64,000 nt of DNA from Allacma fusca (Eukaryota; Arthropoda; Collembola; Symphypleona; Sminthuridae), in the NCBI GenBank assembly GCA_947179485.1, contig OX359249.1:50727402-50791401 (forward strand), written 5' to 3'. A program made the position numbers and the translations under genes. The notes beneath the pieces were generated by a model. The model ran no database searches. It worked only from the letters and a program-made list of their open reading frames with translations, and was not told the origin of the DNA. How positions within the stretch are numbered: the stretch's first letter is position 1; the number at the start of each line of letters is the position of its first letter. Positions 44,801 through 55,765 of this stretch are shown here, one piece after another.

Positions 44801-47800
44801 GCAGCTACTTACTTACAAATTTGATTGCCAAAGTAATATCAAGTTTTGCAGCATGCTCTAAAATCATAAATTTGTAACTATAGTATTTAATGATTGTGTT
44901 CTGCATTGCTAAAGAGCGCTGTATTTATATGCAAGTTCAGAGCTTTTAATTGAAGTAGCCCTGCCAATGAAATTTGCAAAACCTTAAACCTCGTAATGAT
45001 TATACACGGATATTCTGGTGACGTGATACAAATATTAGCATCGTGGAAAACCAAATGTATAATTATATAATTAAACACACATGCTACATATCTCCAAAGA
45101 TTCCTTCCTTAGAAGAGATATCCTTTTCAAGGTAAACTAGCATAGAAAAAAAAATTATTTGGTTATTCTTTCGTATCTGAATGTTGGGGTGAATCAGTAT
45201 TTGGGGAACTGAAAGCCTAACCCGTCGTTTCGGACGAGGAAGACGAGCGTCAATGTCACTGCGTTGGCCCCTTCGGGGCCTCACAGTTATCAATATTATT
45301 AGTTAGTTATCAATCATTATGTATTTATCGACGCAGTTTAGGGTTGGTCTGAAGTTGGGAAACCATTTGGAGTGTTTGAAGCAAATATCACTTGATGTTT
45401 CCAAAAAGCTCCCCGGGGAAACTTAGATTCACTGTAATGGTATTAAGTGTAGCTTCCAGTAATTGTACGTGTTAAAAGGAATAGACGAGCACGTCATAAA
45501 CCACTATATTTTTATTTTGATATTAAGGAGAAATTTTTAATGACACGTTATTTGTTCGACTTAATTTAAATCAACTTCAAGTCAACTTCAATTTGTACAA
45601 ATTTAACTACTTGTAATTGGCAACTTCAAATATTGAAGCTATCAGTTTGCTTTCGGTAATTGACTGTCAATTAAAAATGCGTTTGTGAAAATAGTTGTTG
45701 ATACTTGACTTAGCTGAATTGACAAACAATGGTAAAAATTCTTTATTGGCAACTTCGTACTGTTTTCCAAAACCTCCATGCGCGTATATTGTCAGACATT
45801 GTACAATACTTTATAACTTTACTTTTTGTCCAGCCTGGTCTTAAATTGGTCAAAATGAGCCTCCCTTGCTATTGCAGGTTTGCCTTTTTTGTTCTGGGTC
45901 TTATTATAAATCCAATTAGTTTACTGAAAGTTTCCAATGTCATGGCTGGAGAGGAAATAATTTCATCCGACCTGAAATTATTCTTCACAAGCAATGCGTT
46001 GGCTGATATAACGGTTACATTCAAAGTCCGGCCGAAAGACTTTGTGAAAACAATCTCCCAAAGGCTGAAATCCGCGCAGGATAGAGTCCAAAAACTGTCG
46101 CTACTGTCAGATGAGTTGGAAAACCTTGCAAAACATTCCCAAAAGTCTGTCCTCGAACTTGTGCAGAAAGAAAAGTCGGTAATACGTTTCCATCAATTGT
46201 GGATAACCAATCAGCTGTCCATCAGTGGAGCGTCTTTAGAATTTGTGGAAAAAATTGTTTCAATTCCTGAGGTGATGAAAATCAAACAAGTGAACTATTT
46301 GAAGTTCTCTAATGAAATCAGTCAAAATAGAACTGCAGAAAATAACACAAAACCGTTAAAGACCAACGTAATGGGGCCAGAAAAACATTTGGGGCTCGGG
46401 GATGACGATCTCCTTCAATGGGGAGTGAAACGGATTCAAGCACCAGCAGTTTGGGAACTTGGGTATGACGGGACAGGCGTTCGCGTGGGTATTATCGATA
46501 CTGGAGTTCGATGGAGTCATGATTCTCTCCAAGAATCCTACGTCGGAACAAAAAACTACGGCTGGTTTGACCCACACGAGTTTACGGATAAGCCAACAGA
46601 CTTGGGGGGACACGGGACTCCTTGCTTGGGTCCAATAGTCGGTGATTACGGTCTTGGCGTGGCTCCTGGTGCGAAATGGATGGCATGTTTAGCATCATAT
46701 TTACTTCTTTATCGAGAAGACTGGATATTGCTCTGCTTTCAGTTCATGTTATGCCCAACTGATTACCAAGGGAAGAATAAGGACTGCTCAAAGGCGCCCC
46801 GTGTTGTTAATAATAGTTGGTACTACATTCCGGATGAAGATGACACTGCAATGAGAGAAATCGCCCCTATACTCTTCGAAGCTGATATAAATTTTATATT
46901 CTGCATTGGGAATTTGGGACACGTCGATTGCAAATCTGGTGGAGCTCCAGGGAGTTACGATGAGTTTATAGGCGTTGGGTACACTAACAGTGAGGACGAA
47001 GTGGAGTACATGTCTAGCGCAGGTCCAGGGCCATCCGGTATTATTAAGCCTGACCTTGTTGCTCCTGGCGAACTTTTGATAGTTCCCGAATCAAACTCGT
47101 ACTATTCAGATTCGTACTATGGCCCCGGTGGTGGATGTAGTTCTGCTACACCGATGGTCGCTGGAATAGTTGCTCTAATGTTGCAAAAAAATCCGACCTT
47201 AACCAAAGACGAGATCAGGAGCATTTTAATAAAATCAACCGAACCAGTCACTTCTGTGATGGGATCGTGTGGAGGTATTCCGAACACACAGTTTCCTAAC
47301 AACAGAGCTGGACACGGAATCATTAATGCTTTAAAGGCCATCAACAATGTTCCTTCTTTGAAGAAATAGATTATTTATATTTACTTGCTCAAATATTTCT
47401 CATGTTGCGTGTGTTGCAATACACTGCGAATGATTTAATAATATTTTAAGCAGATAAAAAATAAAATCCTTGCAACTTCAAGTAGTAGTTGCAACTTACC
47501 ATTTCAATTACAACTTTAAGTCAACTTCAATTTATTAAAAAAGATAAATTGTGAATAATTGAAGTCAACCTCAATTTGAAACAACTTTTTTAGTTAAAAA
47601 TTCAATTTTAACTTCAATTCAACTACCAAATGAAGCTTTTTATTTAAGAATCATAATCAATTTAATCATAAACTCCGTCGTTGAATACATACTTGTTTGT
47701 CAGAGGATTTCTTTTGATTCTAGATGACTGCTTGAACCATCTTCTGAGTCTCCACTAACAAATTACATCAACGATTTTCGCCGTTTCCTCACTCATAACG

Positions 47801-50800
47801 AATAACGTTGATTAAACTTATGAATTATTTTAACGTAATGCAGATAGTGTATGAACTAGATTTCAGGAGCTTTACGTTGCGTGGCGCAATATGTTTTGTT
47901 CATTAAAACTACCAGTGGACTCCCGTAATTTACTACAAAGCTTTTGCCAACTTGCATGCTTAATTCGTTCAGAAATTGTCAATAATTGATCAACTTCAAC
48001 TGTCCATTATTTGTACTTCAGCAACTTGAAGTTGAATTGACGTTGAAAGTGCCATCGCATTTTCGGTAGTATGCCTGCCCAAAATGCCCTGGCATTTTCG
48101 GTATTTTCATTTTATGGCATTTTTGGCATTTTGGGCATATTCTGTCTGGGGCAGGCATTTTTGGCATTTTGGGCATATTCAGTCTGGGGCAGGCATTTTT
48201 GGCATTTTCGCCCCGATTTTTCGATTTGAGCTACTAATTTGTCATTCTAAATTACGAAACAGTATCTTTAAATATTATTATTATTATCAGCCTCTCACAG
48301 GGAAGCATTTTATTCTTGCAATTAACCATTAGTCATCATGCCATACACAATTTTTCTAACTTGTGAAGTTACAACTGAGAAGCTTATAACGGCTCTCGCC
48401 GGTTGATGGGTTGGAAACCACATGTACTGGGTATCGTACACATGACATCCCTGTAAATATGAGCATACAGAGCTAGACAAGTGGGACAAATACCCATCAG
48501 TCCATTCCTCCCAATGAGGAAGTATATCACAAGTCTTTATAGCTCCAGCTGAGGAAATTGCAGGGTAGGAGATAATTGGGAAGGAGAAGAGATTTGGGTT
48601 TTTAGGAAGATATAAACGGACGCTCATTAGACTGGACTGTCTAGCGAGCCATGCAGATGGGAAGCTTCTCCTGGTTCCTCTCCGTCTAAAGTATGTCCAC
48701 TGCTAGTTCCCTTTGTGCATCCAGGCCATGGAATAGACAATTTTATGAAAAACAAATTATTATTTTACATTTTATATTATTAAGATCTCGTTCGCATACA
48801 TGATGATGCATGCTTATAAGACTTCGCGAGCAAACATTATACTAAAGGTGCAAAAAAAATATTTAAAACTGACAAGAGTTCCATAGTTAAAACACCGGAC
48901 ATCAGCAAAAAGTAATTTTGAACTCCTAAAATTAGTGTTTTAATTGGAGTAATAGAATTTTCAATAGAAGCTCCAAGTTTTGAAACATTTTACAACGGCA
49001 AGTTCGTATGTAATATAGTTATAAAATCCAAAATTCATAACTAATGAAACTTCATTTTGTATAGACATTTTTGTGTTGTATTTTTACTATTATACAAATT
49101 TAAATCATTCACAGGCAGTGGTCAAATCTGTTTTTAAAACCCGTGAAGTGTTTTTACGTAATAGTGTTGAGTGTTTACAAGGTTTGAAAGCAAATGAATA
49201 TTGTAAAATTTTTAAGGATATTTGAAATCTTCTGTTATTGTTAGTCCATTTTTTAAACCACGGACAATAATGTTTTAAGACAATTGGATTTCTTTTTGAA
49301 AAATCAACATTATAACTTTCTTCAGACTGGATGCGCTTGAACATGTCATACAAACTCCCATGTTTACGCTGGAGGATCAATAATGGTCATAATGTATAAA
49401 TGCTTTCAAAGCTCATTTTTATAATTTTTACCAAAATGCCGAATATGCCTGCCCAAAATGCCGGGCATTTTCAAAGTAAGGCATTTTCGGCGTTTTTGGC
49501 ATTTTCAGGGCATTTTTAGGTGGGCAGGCATAAAACTCAGGCCATTTTCATTTTTACAACCCTGGAATTGACTATGCTTCTCAAATGAAAAGCTTTATTT
49601 GCTAGTTGAATGGAAGTTGAACTTGAATATTCAACTAACATTTTGTTTCAAATTGAAGTTGTAATTGAAATTGGAAGTTGCAACTACTACTTGAAGCGTG
49701 TTCGGATATATTCCCTCCGACACAATCCCTCGGGTTATATTCCCTCGAACACATTCCCTCCGAACATATTCCCTCCTTGAGAGGAGATATTCCCTCGGAC
49801 TGTTTGTATAAACACCCAATAAATTTACGCTCACTATGGCAACAAAATTTAACAATCCTCAAATAATTAAGTACAGTTGAAATTGTCCAAATTCCTTTTT
49901 AAAAAGAAGCTACAGCAAGTGAAATCTCAGGCCTCATAATATCTACAAGTATAGCTACATAATTACTCTTGAATGAAATAATGAAGACTAGTAGCAGCCC
50001 TGTGCTTCACAGGAACAATTACTTGGAGAGGTGGTAGTGTGAGCTTAGAGGTTTAACCGCTTACAAATCAAGCCCAGCCGTGGAGACTTACTCTATGCCT
50101 AAATCTGGCGCGCTCTTCAGAGTAGAGCGCGAAATTTTAATAGCCACAAACTCCATCCCTAGGTCATTAATTTACTAGTAAAAGCCCTGTGCTTCGCACA
50201 TGGGAAATTACTTGAGAATTGTGAGAGTATTCACAAAACCTTAAATGGCTATAGATCCTGTATCAAGGCCTGTCGAGAAGGCTTAATATTAATGTCCCGC
50301 TTCGCCGGGTAAAGTAATCTTATATAAGACATGTGAACTATTAACTGTTAGACTAACAATTCGTTTCATATACATGGATAGTTGGTATTTCATCAAATAA
50401 TTATGGGACAACAGCTTCCGACCCACTAAAGATCACTGTCAGACTTAATTTAATCAAAATTTGATGATTTATGTCTAATGTTTATAATAATTACGATTAG
50501 CGCTTTTAAGTGATAATCTAAAATTGTGTAATATTGCGAGCTTCCAGTAGGCTGCAAGGAGTTGGTATATAGCTGAGAAGCAGAGCGAGCTGAAAAAGCT
50601 CTCGTCTGCGACAGAGTTTCAGCCCGCTGTGCTTCTCGACTTGCTGTATACCACCGGCTTGCTTGGCTATATAGTGAAATAATATAGTACATAGTGGCTT
50701 GCTATATATTGAAATGAGCACGCCCAACTTTAAATTAAAACAACAGCAGAAAAGTGTAGAGGCTAAACGGCTTTCGAATTAAGCCCAGTCTTGGGCTTAC

Positions 50801-51694
50801 TGTATGCCTAAACCTTGTGCGCTGATATTAAGAGTAGAGCGCGAAAGTTTAATAGCCACAAACTCCATCCCTAGGTCATTAATTTATAAGGATAAGGATT
50901 GAACTGATTGCACCAACCAATGACCAAACTAATGACCAGACAAATCAAGTTGCTGTAACGCATGGTTTCGCATTTGTTAATAACATTTCCGTAAAAAAAT
51001 CATCTTCCTTGATGATGAGTTCTAGACGCGAGTTTTCGTCAACGAATTGTTACTATGCCAACTGGCGTATAAGTTATTTGTTGAGCCGAGTCACCATACG
51101 ATCCGCATTGCGTTTGCTTTGCTGGCATAGTGACGAACACTTCTGCATATATGAGTTACAAATATTTGTGCGAGGGATTATTTCCAAGCAGGGAGGGGTT
51201 ATGGTCGGAGGGAATATAACCGGAGGGATTGTGTCGGAGGGAATATATCCTAACTCCACTTGAAGTGATGAAGTTGTGAGGAGCCCTAGCGGTAGCTGAC
51301 TCCACCCTACGCGAATCCTCAAATTATCGCGTAGCAATGAGTTTTGAAATTACTTTTCGCAGAAAAACCTGCAAGACACATTTCAACAACAAAATAGTTT
51401 TTCCTCATAATAACAATAATTTTGAAAATCCCTACCAAAACAAGGTCAACGAATTCGTCTAGACTATTAGCTTCTTTATTTATGATAGCCAGCCCAAGTC
51501 ACTTAATATATATACATACATACATTGGTTGCATCCTGGGTTTTCCAATGCATTTTATTACGTAGCATTGTTATTAGATATTGTGTATATATTGACATTG
51601 TTACTTAATAATGTTAACAATGTAAAATGGTCAGAGTTCCGTTAAAAGTATTCGGAAGTCAGTTATTATATAGGTTGTGCTAGCTTTACAACAT
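41857..51694. repeat. Right arm of large inverted duplication (9,838 bp)
   Basis: Reverse complement of 1-9341 joined to 18401-18901, without the LTR element. Mirror features: TAGAGCATC element 42400-42932, GGGAC array 42933-43056, LTR-like stretch 43337-44068, dispersed repeat 44864-45144, CAACTTCAA block 47465-49699, TTCCCTCC element 49704-51250 and Helentron end 51277-51352. The outer end at 51694 is set only by where the window starts on the other side. Confidence 0.97.
45855..47369 (+). CDS. Secreted subtilisin-like serine peptidase (S8), right-arm copy
   Basis: Same protein as 4325-5839 on the other strand; the two translations read as identical over all 546 codons of the long frame (which opens at 45729). 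All catalytic residues are retained: Asp, His, oxyanion Asn and Ser at residues 257, 295, 395 and 471 counted from 45729. The flanks are also duplicated (more than 3.7 kb on each side), so both copies should carry the same regulatory DNA. Nothing marks either copy as the original. The LTR element that splits the left arm lies about 3.4 kb upstream of the left copy and is absent here, the one large difference in context. Confidence 0.85.
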   Translation: MSLPCYCRFAFFVLGLIINPISLLKVSNVMAGEEIISSDLKLFFTSNALADITVTFKVRPKDFVKTISQRLKSAQDRVQKLSLLSDELENLAKHSQKSVLELVQKEKSVIRFHQLWITNQLSISGASLEFVEKIVSIPEVMKIKQVNYLKFSNEISQNRTAENNTKPLKTNVMGPEKHLGLGDDDLLQWGVKRIQAPAVWELGYDGTGVRVGIIDTGVRWSHDSLQESYVGTKNYGWFDPHEFTDKPTDLGGHGTPCLGPIVGDYGLGVAPGAKWMACLASYLLLYREDWILLCFQFMLCPTDYQGKNKDCSKAPRVVNNSWYYIPDEDDTAMREIAPILFEADINFIFCIGNLGHVDCKSGGAPGSYDEFIGVGYTNSEDEVEYMSSAGPGPSGIIKPDLVAPGELLIVPESNSYYSDSYYGPGGGCSSATPMVAGIVALMLQKNPTLTKDEIRSILIKSTEPVTSVMGSCGGIPNTQFPNNRAGHGIINALKAINNVPSLKK

Positions 51695-51710
51695 ATTTAG
51701 GAGGTCTACG

Positions 51711-52674
51711 CAGAGATGTTCAAATGATTTCTCCTTCCGTCAATCCTTCAAATGCAAAAAATAGATTTAATTCCTTCCTTCAGACTAGGGATGCCAATGG
51801 TCTGGTCCGGACCATTTATAATGGTCCGTTATTGGTCTGGTCCGGTCTGATCCAACACTTGGACCAGACCAGATACAATTGGTCCAGCTTCAGGACCAGA
51901 CCAGACCAGACCACAAGGACCATGGTCCAGAAAGTATGCAAAATAAAAAATTATGAGTCAAAGAAATCCCATGGAACAAATTAAAAATGTCATTTCTGGT
52001 GATAAAACAAGAATTTCACTGAATAAAATGTGATTGTCTAATTGCACTCTATGGTTTTCTGGACCATGGTCCGGACCATGGTCTTTGGTCTGGTCTGGTC
52101 CGAAAAACTGGACCAGACCATTGGTCTGGTCTGAGCTTCGGACCAGACCAGTTTCATAAAATCTGGATCAGACCAGACCATTGGCATCACTACTTCAGAC
52201 TTCTTCAAATTGAAGGCTTGAAAACAAAATTCCTTCCTTCAAAGTTGTTGTGTTGAGATCCTCCCTTAAGAATTCAGTAATAATTAATATCCTTCCTTCA
52301 CCAAATTCCGTCTTCCGTAACATTTTATTTTCATATACGAGACAACAAAGTCAAGATACGAAAACTTGCAGTACCCGTCAGAAACCGTCTTTCCATCATA
52401 TTATATGTATCGTGGTACGTTACGTGTGAATGAAAGCGCGTATTGATAGCATTAGAGTTAGTTGTCATGAAAGGTACATTCGGCGCGTGAAGGGAGATTG
52501 GGAAGCACCCTTCCGTTAACTTCAATTTTTCCATCAATGCGCTGAATCCTTACTTGTTTCTTCGTAATTTTTTTCACCCTTCCTTCCCTTCCTTTCATTT
52601 CTTTCGAAAGAAGCGCATCCTTCCCTGAAGGAAGGCTTCTTTGAAGGGTACCCGTCGACGGGTGAACATCTCTG
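51711..52674. mobile_element. Miniature element with CAGAGATGTTCA ends, CTTCCTTC motifs
   Basis: The left end CAGAGATGTTCA and right-end reverse complement CAGAGATGTTCA match. TCCTTCCTTC/GAAGGAAGGC motifs lie near both ends. The flanks show no target duplication. It begins only 16 bp past the known end of the right arm. A second element is nested inside at 51786-52192. Confidence 0.65.
51786..52192. mobile_element. hAT-like miniature element made of GGTCTGGTC motifs
   Basis: The inverted ends are TAGGGATGCCAATGGTCTGG and TAGTGATGCCAATGGTCTGG. The duplication CTTCAGAC at 51778-51785 and 52193-52200 is exact. It is nested in the 51711-52674 element, so it is younger. Confidence 0.9.
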
Positions 52675-52785
52675 ATTATTATACAGCACTGTTGCCTATA
52701 TATGTTAGTTCTCCGTCTCTATCGGAGGTACTCGATCCGTTAACAATTACTGGGTATTTGTGTTTGCGTAACATGATTTTATTTT

Positions 52786-52930
52786 TAGGGTGGCGTCCGC
52801 CCCCTAGTAAAATAGCAAATAGCCTTGTCCGTACATCCGTGTGTCCATCCGCAGGATATCTCAAAAACTACTTTTACCCGATTTTAATGAAATTTTTCGC
52901 TACTTGATGTACTGATGTTTTCCATCTGGT
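52786..52930 (+). mobile_element. 5' fragment of a Helentron-like element
   Basis: TTAGGGTGGCGTCCGCCCCC followed by CTAGTAAAATAG and CCGTACATCCGTGTGTCC matches the start of 53814-54392, then ends after about 145 bases. Confidence 0.5.
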
Positions 52931-53030
52931 CTCTTGGTAAATTCCTGTGATAAAACTTTTCATATTTGAGTTTCTTCAATCACCATTTCACTCATCCTAG
53001 CTTGAACCGTTTCATTCGGCGTGGACTGGC

Positions 53031-53202
53031 TAGGACTTCTTTTCGGGACGTCCCGTCCCGAGGTTTTCGGGACAGTTTCGGGACAAAATGTTTGTCCCCA
53101 CGTAATTTCGGGACTGAATCTGGACGATTTTTTGTCCCGAGGATTTCGGGACGGGACAGAATTGCCACCGGGACAAAAATATTGTCCCCAGTAGAAGCCC
53201 TA
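53031..53202. mobile_element. hAT-like miniature element made of GGGACGGGAC motifs (172 bp)
   Basis: Left end TAGGACTTCT; right-end reverse complement TAGGGCTTCT. The duplication GGACTGGC at 53023-53030 and 53203-53210 is exact. Confidence 0.9.
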
Positions 53203-53253
53203 GGACTGGCTCTCAACTATTGGTTTAGCTGCTAATCGACCTGCACATTTCAT

Positions 53254-53805
53254 CAAAGGTGGGCCTTTTCATTACCCTAGCCTATATCCTGCCTATAATA
53301 TTAAAATCTTCCGCCCCTTATATCCCCTTATAGGCCCAGAATTTCAATTTAAGATTTATGCCCCTATCCCTCAAGGTTGGTGGCCTATAATCCTAGATAG
53401 GCTACTAGCGTAAGGGACCGCCTGCCAAGAAATTGCCCTAGCCTAGAAGACATTACTTTCCGCTAACCCCTGGATAATTATATATACTTACATTATAAAT
53501 ACTTTCCAATGTGTATATTTACTACCCGTGTAATAACAAAGTGCACATGGTACATAACTATTACGAGCGGAACATGTTTACACACCGGCTTAACTATATG
53601 CGTTCTAGGTGTGGGTAGTTTCAGGAAGCCGAGCCTATATTCCCTAACCCCGAGAAGCAATTTGGAGACCCTACCTAGATTTTCATCGTAGCCTTTATTT
53701 ATTTTGAGCCCTAGCCTATATCCGTGCCTATATTTCTCATTTTTATTTTGCACCGCAGATCTGGGCCTAATTCTATCCTAGATCTGGGATACGGGCCCAC
53801 CTTTG
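53254..53805. mobile_element. hAT-like miniature element with CAAAGGTGGGCC ends
   Basis: The inverted ends are CAAAGGTGGGCC and its reverse complement. The duplication CATTTCAT at 53246-53253 and 53806-53813 is exact. CCTAGCCTATA motifs recur inside. Confidence 0.9.
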
Positions 53806-53813
53806 CATTTCAT

Positions 53814-54392
53814 ATTTTTAGGGTGGCGTCAGCCCCCTAGTAAAATAGCCGTGTCCGTACGTCCGTGTGTCCCTCCGCACGATTACGCAAAAACTACGGA
53901 ACCGATTTCAATGAAATTTTTTATGGGCATTACTTGTACCAAAAGTAAGGCTGTGTTCGTATTTGGTTGAAATCGGCCCGATAGTTTTTTCGAAAAACAT
54001 TCTTGAAATTTTGGACTTTATGTCAAATGACTGTTATCTCTAAAACTACTGAATCGATTTCAATGAAACTTTTTGTGAATATTGCTGATGTAAAACGTAA
54101 TAGTTACTGTCTATTTGGTTGAAATCGGCCGGATAGTTGTTTCGAAAAACATTCTTGAAATTTTGGACTTTATGTCAAATGACTGTTATCTCTAAAACTA
54201 CTGAATCGATTTCAATGAAACTTTTTGTGAATATTGCTTATGTAAAACGTAATGGTTACTGTCTATTTGGTTGAAATGATAGTTTTTCGAAAACAATTCT
54301 GAAATTTCGAAAAAAACGAAATTTTTTTCTGCTTTGACGGCCGCGGCTGACGCCACCCTACGCGAAACCTCAAATTATCGCTTAGCGATGAT
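53814..54392 (+). mobile_element. Helentron-like non-autonomous element with internal 152-bp tandem repeat
   Basis: Subterminal inverted repeats AGGGTGGCGTCAGCC lie near 53820 and, inverted, near 54344-54358. Beyond the right one is a conserved tail with the hairpin ATCGCTTAGCGAT and a T-run. A 152-bp unit is repeated from 53990 to about 54290. Subterminal inverted repeats, 3' hairpin and internal tandem repeat fit the Helentron (HINE) plan; no Rep/helicase gene is present. Confidence 0.5.
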
Positions 54393-54970
54393 TTTTCTTC
54401 CTGAATCTGTCGTCTTAGTATCAACTAGCACTGCACAGCCAGCTATTGTTGGCTAAGCAAGGTGTCAAAATGGAATATAAGTATATTCTACAATTAATAC
54501 TAGTGCTAATGAATCATAGTCTATTTACCGAATATCCTTTGTGTGACACTCCACTCTCTCAATGTTGTGTCCATGAACCCCTTTTGTATGACTCATCTAA
54601 GATTAATACTTTAACCCCATTTCTTAGGAACCCTTATGAACAACCTCAAAATCATACTTATTGTTAGTCCACTATTCTGAGTGTACACTACTTGTAGGTA
54701 CGCACTCCCTATCACTTTCATATTTAAGCCATGCTAAACACTATTCAGAGTTAGTTGTTGCAAGTCTGTTACTCTGTCCGTTTCACTCTTAAGTTAAGTT
54801 GTCTGGATTTAATCTTTAACTGAATAAACTCGTACTACCATTTTATTTACACAACTTCGATAATATTCATCATACAAGGCAAATGCAAGTTGCGATGACA
54901 GCAAATGGTACATGCAATTCCGCAGTTCTATTGTCGATGTTCTACCATCACTTATATGGGGACACTATCC
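54393..54970. other. No gene recognised
   Basis: 54425-54465 resembles 30352-30395 (AGCACTGCACAGCCAG). A possible short LTR-like segment (54662-54850; TGTTAG start, AATAAA, TTTACA end) lacks a target duplication. Confidence 0.25.
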
Positions 54971-55765
54971 GGAGGCGTACAAATATGAGTTTTGGGAAAT
55001 CCCGCTTTTTGACACACATCATCAGGCAAAATCCGCACCGAAGCCTCCATGAGATCTGATGAGTAGAGATGTATATGTAATCCTTTTGAGACAGTGTATT
55101 TAGTCCATGAAGCGTACCTACAAGGTCCTTTGATTTTTTGACCTGGTTGGGCAAATTTCATGGGTTTAATTACATCAGTGAGGAGGATCGCCTTAGTGAA
55201 GTGAACTATTCCAAAATTGTGGGCGTTATTTATCCTGTGGAACGGGAGTGATGAGTTGATTATATCGTGCGGTTAAATAATATGAAAAACCAAAGTTCTG
55301 TTAGATAACTAACCTATCCCATTTCGGATAAGTCTCTTGGTAGCACCAACTTGCCCCGGATTTCGTTATTTTCCGATCGCTTCCGCCCATTTTAAATCTC
55401 GCGTAAAATTCGGTATGATAAATGGGACCATCAAAAAGAATTGAGGCAGATGTAAGCATAGTAACGTTGTCGAGTAAAACCCCGTGGCCTTGAAGTAGGA
55501 ACCTGTCTGTAAGCCAAGGCAGCTTTTCCATGGTAACAAGACCTGGGTAAGTGTACTCGGTAACAGGGTGCCTCACAATACGATCGTAGTCTCCTCCTAG
55601 TAAATTGATAACGTAAGTTCCATTGTTTATCGACTTACAATGTACAAAAATTATGAGCGATTTACTAAAATAGAGCAGAATTGAAAGAATAAGCGGAAGT
55701 TTCCACAAGAGTGCGTCAGGATATGGTCGTTTCTTGTAACTTTGGGTGATGGTTTCTGGACGCAT
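54952..55765 (-). pseudogene. 3'-truncated duplicate of the S1 homologue
   Basis: Exon 1 is 55765-55314 and exon 2 is 55234-54971, the same sequence as 29964-29513 and 29433-29170. The duplication ends inside exon 2 at 54971; the frame then reads six codons of unrelated DNA to a stop at 54952. The splice donor of exon 2 and the whole last exon (with the Ser195 region) are missing. The 5' flank is retained, so it could still be transcribed and yield a short membrane-anchored fragment. Confidence 0.8.

Noticed and set aside
54446-54667. Small plus-strand open frame
   Set aside because: No family features, no splice or promoter context, and it starts within a fragment repeated near 30352.
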